Below are positions 62,252 through 64,000 of a stretch of 64,000 nt of DNA, one piece after another. Under the pieces are notes generated by a model. The model searched no databases. It worked only from the letters and a program-made list of their open reading frames with translations, and was not told the DNA's origin. This stretch comes from Arthrobacter sp. CDRTa11 (GTDB lineage Bacteria; Actinomycetota; Actinomycetes; Actinomycetales; Micrococcaceae): contig NZ_CP044532.1 of the NCBI RefSeq assembly GCF_026427775.1, positions 3,658,001-3,722,000 on the forward strand, given 5' to 3'. How positions within the stretch are numbered: the first letter of the stretch is position 1; every line of letters starts with the position of its first letter. The translations under genes were made by a program, and so were the position numbers.

Positions 62252-62854
62252 ATGGGAATCATCGTCGCGAACCTGTTCATTACCCTCGACGGCGTCTACC
62301 AGGCGCCCGGCGGCCGCGAAGAGGACACTGAAGGCGGCTTCGCCTACGGCGGCTGGCAGGCCCCGGTGTCCGATGACGAGGCCGGCGAAGCCATCGGTGC
62401 CGAGATCGACCGCATCGACGCCCTGCTCCTGGGCCGGAAGACCTACGACATCTTCGCCTCCTTCTGGCCGCACCAGTCCGACGACGTCGGCACCAAATTC
62501 AACCAGGTGCCCAAGTTTGTGGTCTCCAGCACGCTGCCCGCTGCAGACTGGGCGGGCACCACTGTGCTGCCGGATGCCGCGGCCGCGGGCCGGCTCCGTG
62601 AGGAGTACGACCAGGTGCACATGTTCGGCAGCGGGGTCCTCATCCGAGCACTGCTGGCTGCGGACGTGATCGACCGACTCCATTTCTGGCTCTATCCGGT
62701 CACCCTCGGGCAGGGAAAGCGGCTCTTCGACGCCGGGACCATTCCCGCCACTTTCCGCCTTGCCGAGCCGGCGCGGACATTCCCCAAGGGGTCGGTGTCG
62801 CTGGTCTACGAGCGCGCGGGCGACGTCGAGACCCGGGATATAGCGGCCGCGTAG
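62252..62854 (+). CDS. RibD C-terminal-like (dihydrofolate reductase superfamily) reductase
   Basis: 200 aa. The N-terminus IIVANLFITLDGVYQAPGG and the conserved LLLGRKTYDIFASFWP, then HMFGSGVLIRALLAADVIDR and YPVTLGQGKRLFD, define the NADPH-binding DHFR/RibD fold. It probably reduces a small substrate. A role in riboflavin or folate synthesis is not implied. It is divergent from ligB. Confidence 0.9.
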   Translation: MGIIVANLFITLDGVYQAPGGREEDTEGGFAYGGWQAPVSDDEAGEAIGAEIDRIDALLLGRKTYDIFASFWPHQSDDVGTKFNQVPKFVVSSTLPAADWAGTTVLPDAAAAGRLREEYDQVHMFGSGVLIRALLAADVIDRLHFWLYPVTLGQGKRLFDAGTIPATFRLAEPARTFPKGSVSLVYERAGDVETRDIAAA

Positions 62855-62866
62855 CCTGGAACGAAA

Positions 62867-62910
62867 GCACAAAAAACCGGCCCAGCTGATGCTGGACCGG
62901 CTTTTTGTGC
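62867..62910. terminator. Bidirectional terminator between convergent reductase and groEL
   Basis: gcacaaaaaaccgg ... ccggctttttgtgc pairs over 62867-62910 with short mismatches around a TGAT loop. T-runs follow on both strands. Confidence 0.85.
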
Positions 62911-62928
62911 TTTTACGTGGACTGCAGC

Positions 62929-64000
62929 TTAGTGGCTGTGGCCTGCGTGCTCGTCTTCTTCGGCAGGCTTCTCCACCACGAGGGTTTCCGTGGTGAGGAC
63001 CAGCGCCGCGATGGAAGCCGCATTGCGCAGGGCAGCACGGGTGACCTTGACGGGGTCGATGACGCCGGCGCCGATCAGGTCTTCGTACTCGCCCGACTTG
63101 GCGTTGAAGCCGTTGTTGGTCTCGAGTTCGGCAACCTTGGCAGTGACAACGTAGCCGTCGAAGCCGGCGTTCTGGGCGATCCAGCGGAGCGGCTGAACAA
63201 GTGCGCGGCGGACAATGCCCACTGCGGCAGCTGCGTCGCCTTCCAGCGCCTGGACCGCGGGATCCTCGTCGAGGGCCTTCAGTGCGTGGATCAGCGCGGA
63301 ACCGCCACCGGCCACGATGCCTTCTTCGAGGGCTGCACGGGTGGAGGAAACAGCATCTTCGATGCGGTGCTTCTTTTCCTTCAGCTCAACCTCGGTGGCT
63401 GCGCCAACCTTGATGACGCCGATGCCGCCGGCCAGCTTGGCCAGTCGCTCCTGCAGCTTTTCCTTGTCCCAGTCGGAGTCGGTGCGGGTCAGCTCGGCGC
63501 GCAGCTGGGAAACCCGGGCTGCGACGTCTTCTGCGGAACCGGCGCCGTCAACGATGGTGGTGTTGTCCTTGGTGACCGTGATGCGGCGGGCTGTGCCCAG
63601 CACCTCAAGGCCAACGGTGTCCAGGCTCAGGCCCAGTTCCGCGGAGACAACCTGCGCACCGGTGAGGGTGGCGATGTCCTGCAGCATGGCCTTGCGGCGG
63701 TCGCCGAAGCCCGGAGCCTTGACGGCAACCACGTTCAGGGTGCCGCGGATGCGGTTGACGATCAGCGTGGAGAGAGCTTCGCCTTCGATGTCTTCGGCAA
63801 TGATGAAGAGCGGCTTGGAGCTCTGCAGCGCCTTTTCCAGCAAGGGCAGGAAGTCCTGAACCGTGGAGATCTTGCCCTGGTTGATCAGGATGAGCGCGTC
63901 TTCGAGGACGGCTTCCTGACGCTCGGAATCGGTCACGAAGTACGGGGACAGGTAGCCCTTGTCGAACTGCATGCCTTCGGTGAGCACCAGTTCAGTCTGC
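62929..64000 (-). CDS. groL: Chaperonin GroEL, C-terminal 357 residues (runs off window)
   Basis: The frame is open to the right edge, and the N-terminus lies beyond. [16 protein letters not shown] begins the visible part, followed by the apical domain ([20 protein letters not shown]) and equatorial/ATP-binding segment ([16 protein letters not shown]). The tail [11 protein letters not shown] is short and His-bearing, rather than the Gly-Met repeats of GroEL2. GroEL folds proteins with GroES; which paralogue this is cannot be told. The promoter, with or without CIRCE, lies outside the window. Confidence 0.95.
   Translation of the reverse strand, partial: QTELVLTEGMQFDKGYLSPYFVTDSERQEAVLEDALILINQGKISTVQDFLPLLEKALQSSKPLFIIAEDIEGEALSTLIVNRIRGTLNVVAVKAPGFGDRRKAMLQDIATLTGAQVVSAELGLSLDTVGLEVLGTARRITVTKDNTTIVDGAGSAEDVAARVSQLRAELTRTDSDWDKEKLQERLAKLAGGIGVIKVGAATEVELKEKKHRIEDAVSSTRAALEEGIVAGGGSALIHALKALDEDPAVQALEGDAAAAVGIVRRALVQPLRWIAQNAGFDGYVVTAKVAELETNNGFNAKSGEYEDLIGAGVIDPVKVTRAALRNAASIAALVLTTETLVVEKPAEEDEHAGHSH

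Overview
The window comes from a high-GC Gram-positive chromosome of the Arthrobacter/Pseudarthrobacter type (Micrococcaceae). This inference rests on strong G/C preference at third codon positions, frequent GTG and TTG starts, the SepX/GlpR-RimJ-GalU-5-FTHF cyclo-ligase neighbourhood, the actinobacterial guaB/guaB3/guaA set, a LigB-type ATP-dependent DNA ligase and WXG100-like proteins. No species call is possible from the sequence alone.

Positions 1 to about 11.8 kb are the right part of an integrated phage-like element with visibly lower GC. Reading leftward from its right end it has: a tyrosine integrase and an XRE repressor pointing right; a divergent control region; a tightly packed leftward early operon (small HTH/Xis-like protein, zinc-knuckle peptide, RepA/RecA-like ATPase, many 4-nt start/stop overlaps, an Alba-like set of small unknowns); a tail-spike-like beta-helix gene flanked by two cargo genes in the opposite orientation (pentapeptide-repeat membrane protein, trypsin-like protease); an HNH endonuclease; and a tape-measure gene cut by the left edge. 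HNH lies only about 170 bp from the tape-measure start. The terminase, portal, capsid and tail-tube genes normally found between them are absent here, so the element looks deleted or non-canonical. Its right boundary abuts the 3' end of ychF.

11.8-36 kb is chromosomal housekeeping with regulatory pairs: ychF, rmuC, ispH, xseA-xseB, ppk2, an alaA-like aminotransferase, an orphan quaternary-amine binding lipoprotein, a pirin, an N-acetylglucosamine-kinase-like gene, LysR/MFS and Lrp/MFS/Lrp clusters, DUF1761, corA, a stand-alone ZapE C-terminal-like protein, an aminotransferase plus 2-hydroxyacid dehydrogenase operon behind a palindromic promoter, tRNA-Ala(CGC), and the sepX-rimJ-galU / 5-FTHF cyclo-ligase block.

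36-64 kb holds an fmdB-like zinc ribbon gene preceded by a near-perfect CIRCE element, a SAF-domain protein, a 1379-aa helicase-like/nuclease fusion whose ATPase motifs look degenerate, and the purine genes guaA, guaB3 and guaB on one strand. Interspersed are SURF1/DUF3817, glpD with a PTS EIIA, a four-gene WXG100-effector-like cassette (48.8-51.7 kb), an ABC exporter, an acyltransferase-SGNH protein, a flavin monooxygenase with repeats upstream, a TPR-LuxR regulator, ligB, a RibD-like reductase and the 3' part of groEL. The most promising candidates for undescribed biology are the WXG100 cassette, the degenerate helicase-nuclease, the repeat array inside the phage ATPase gene, and the head-less phage layout.
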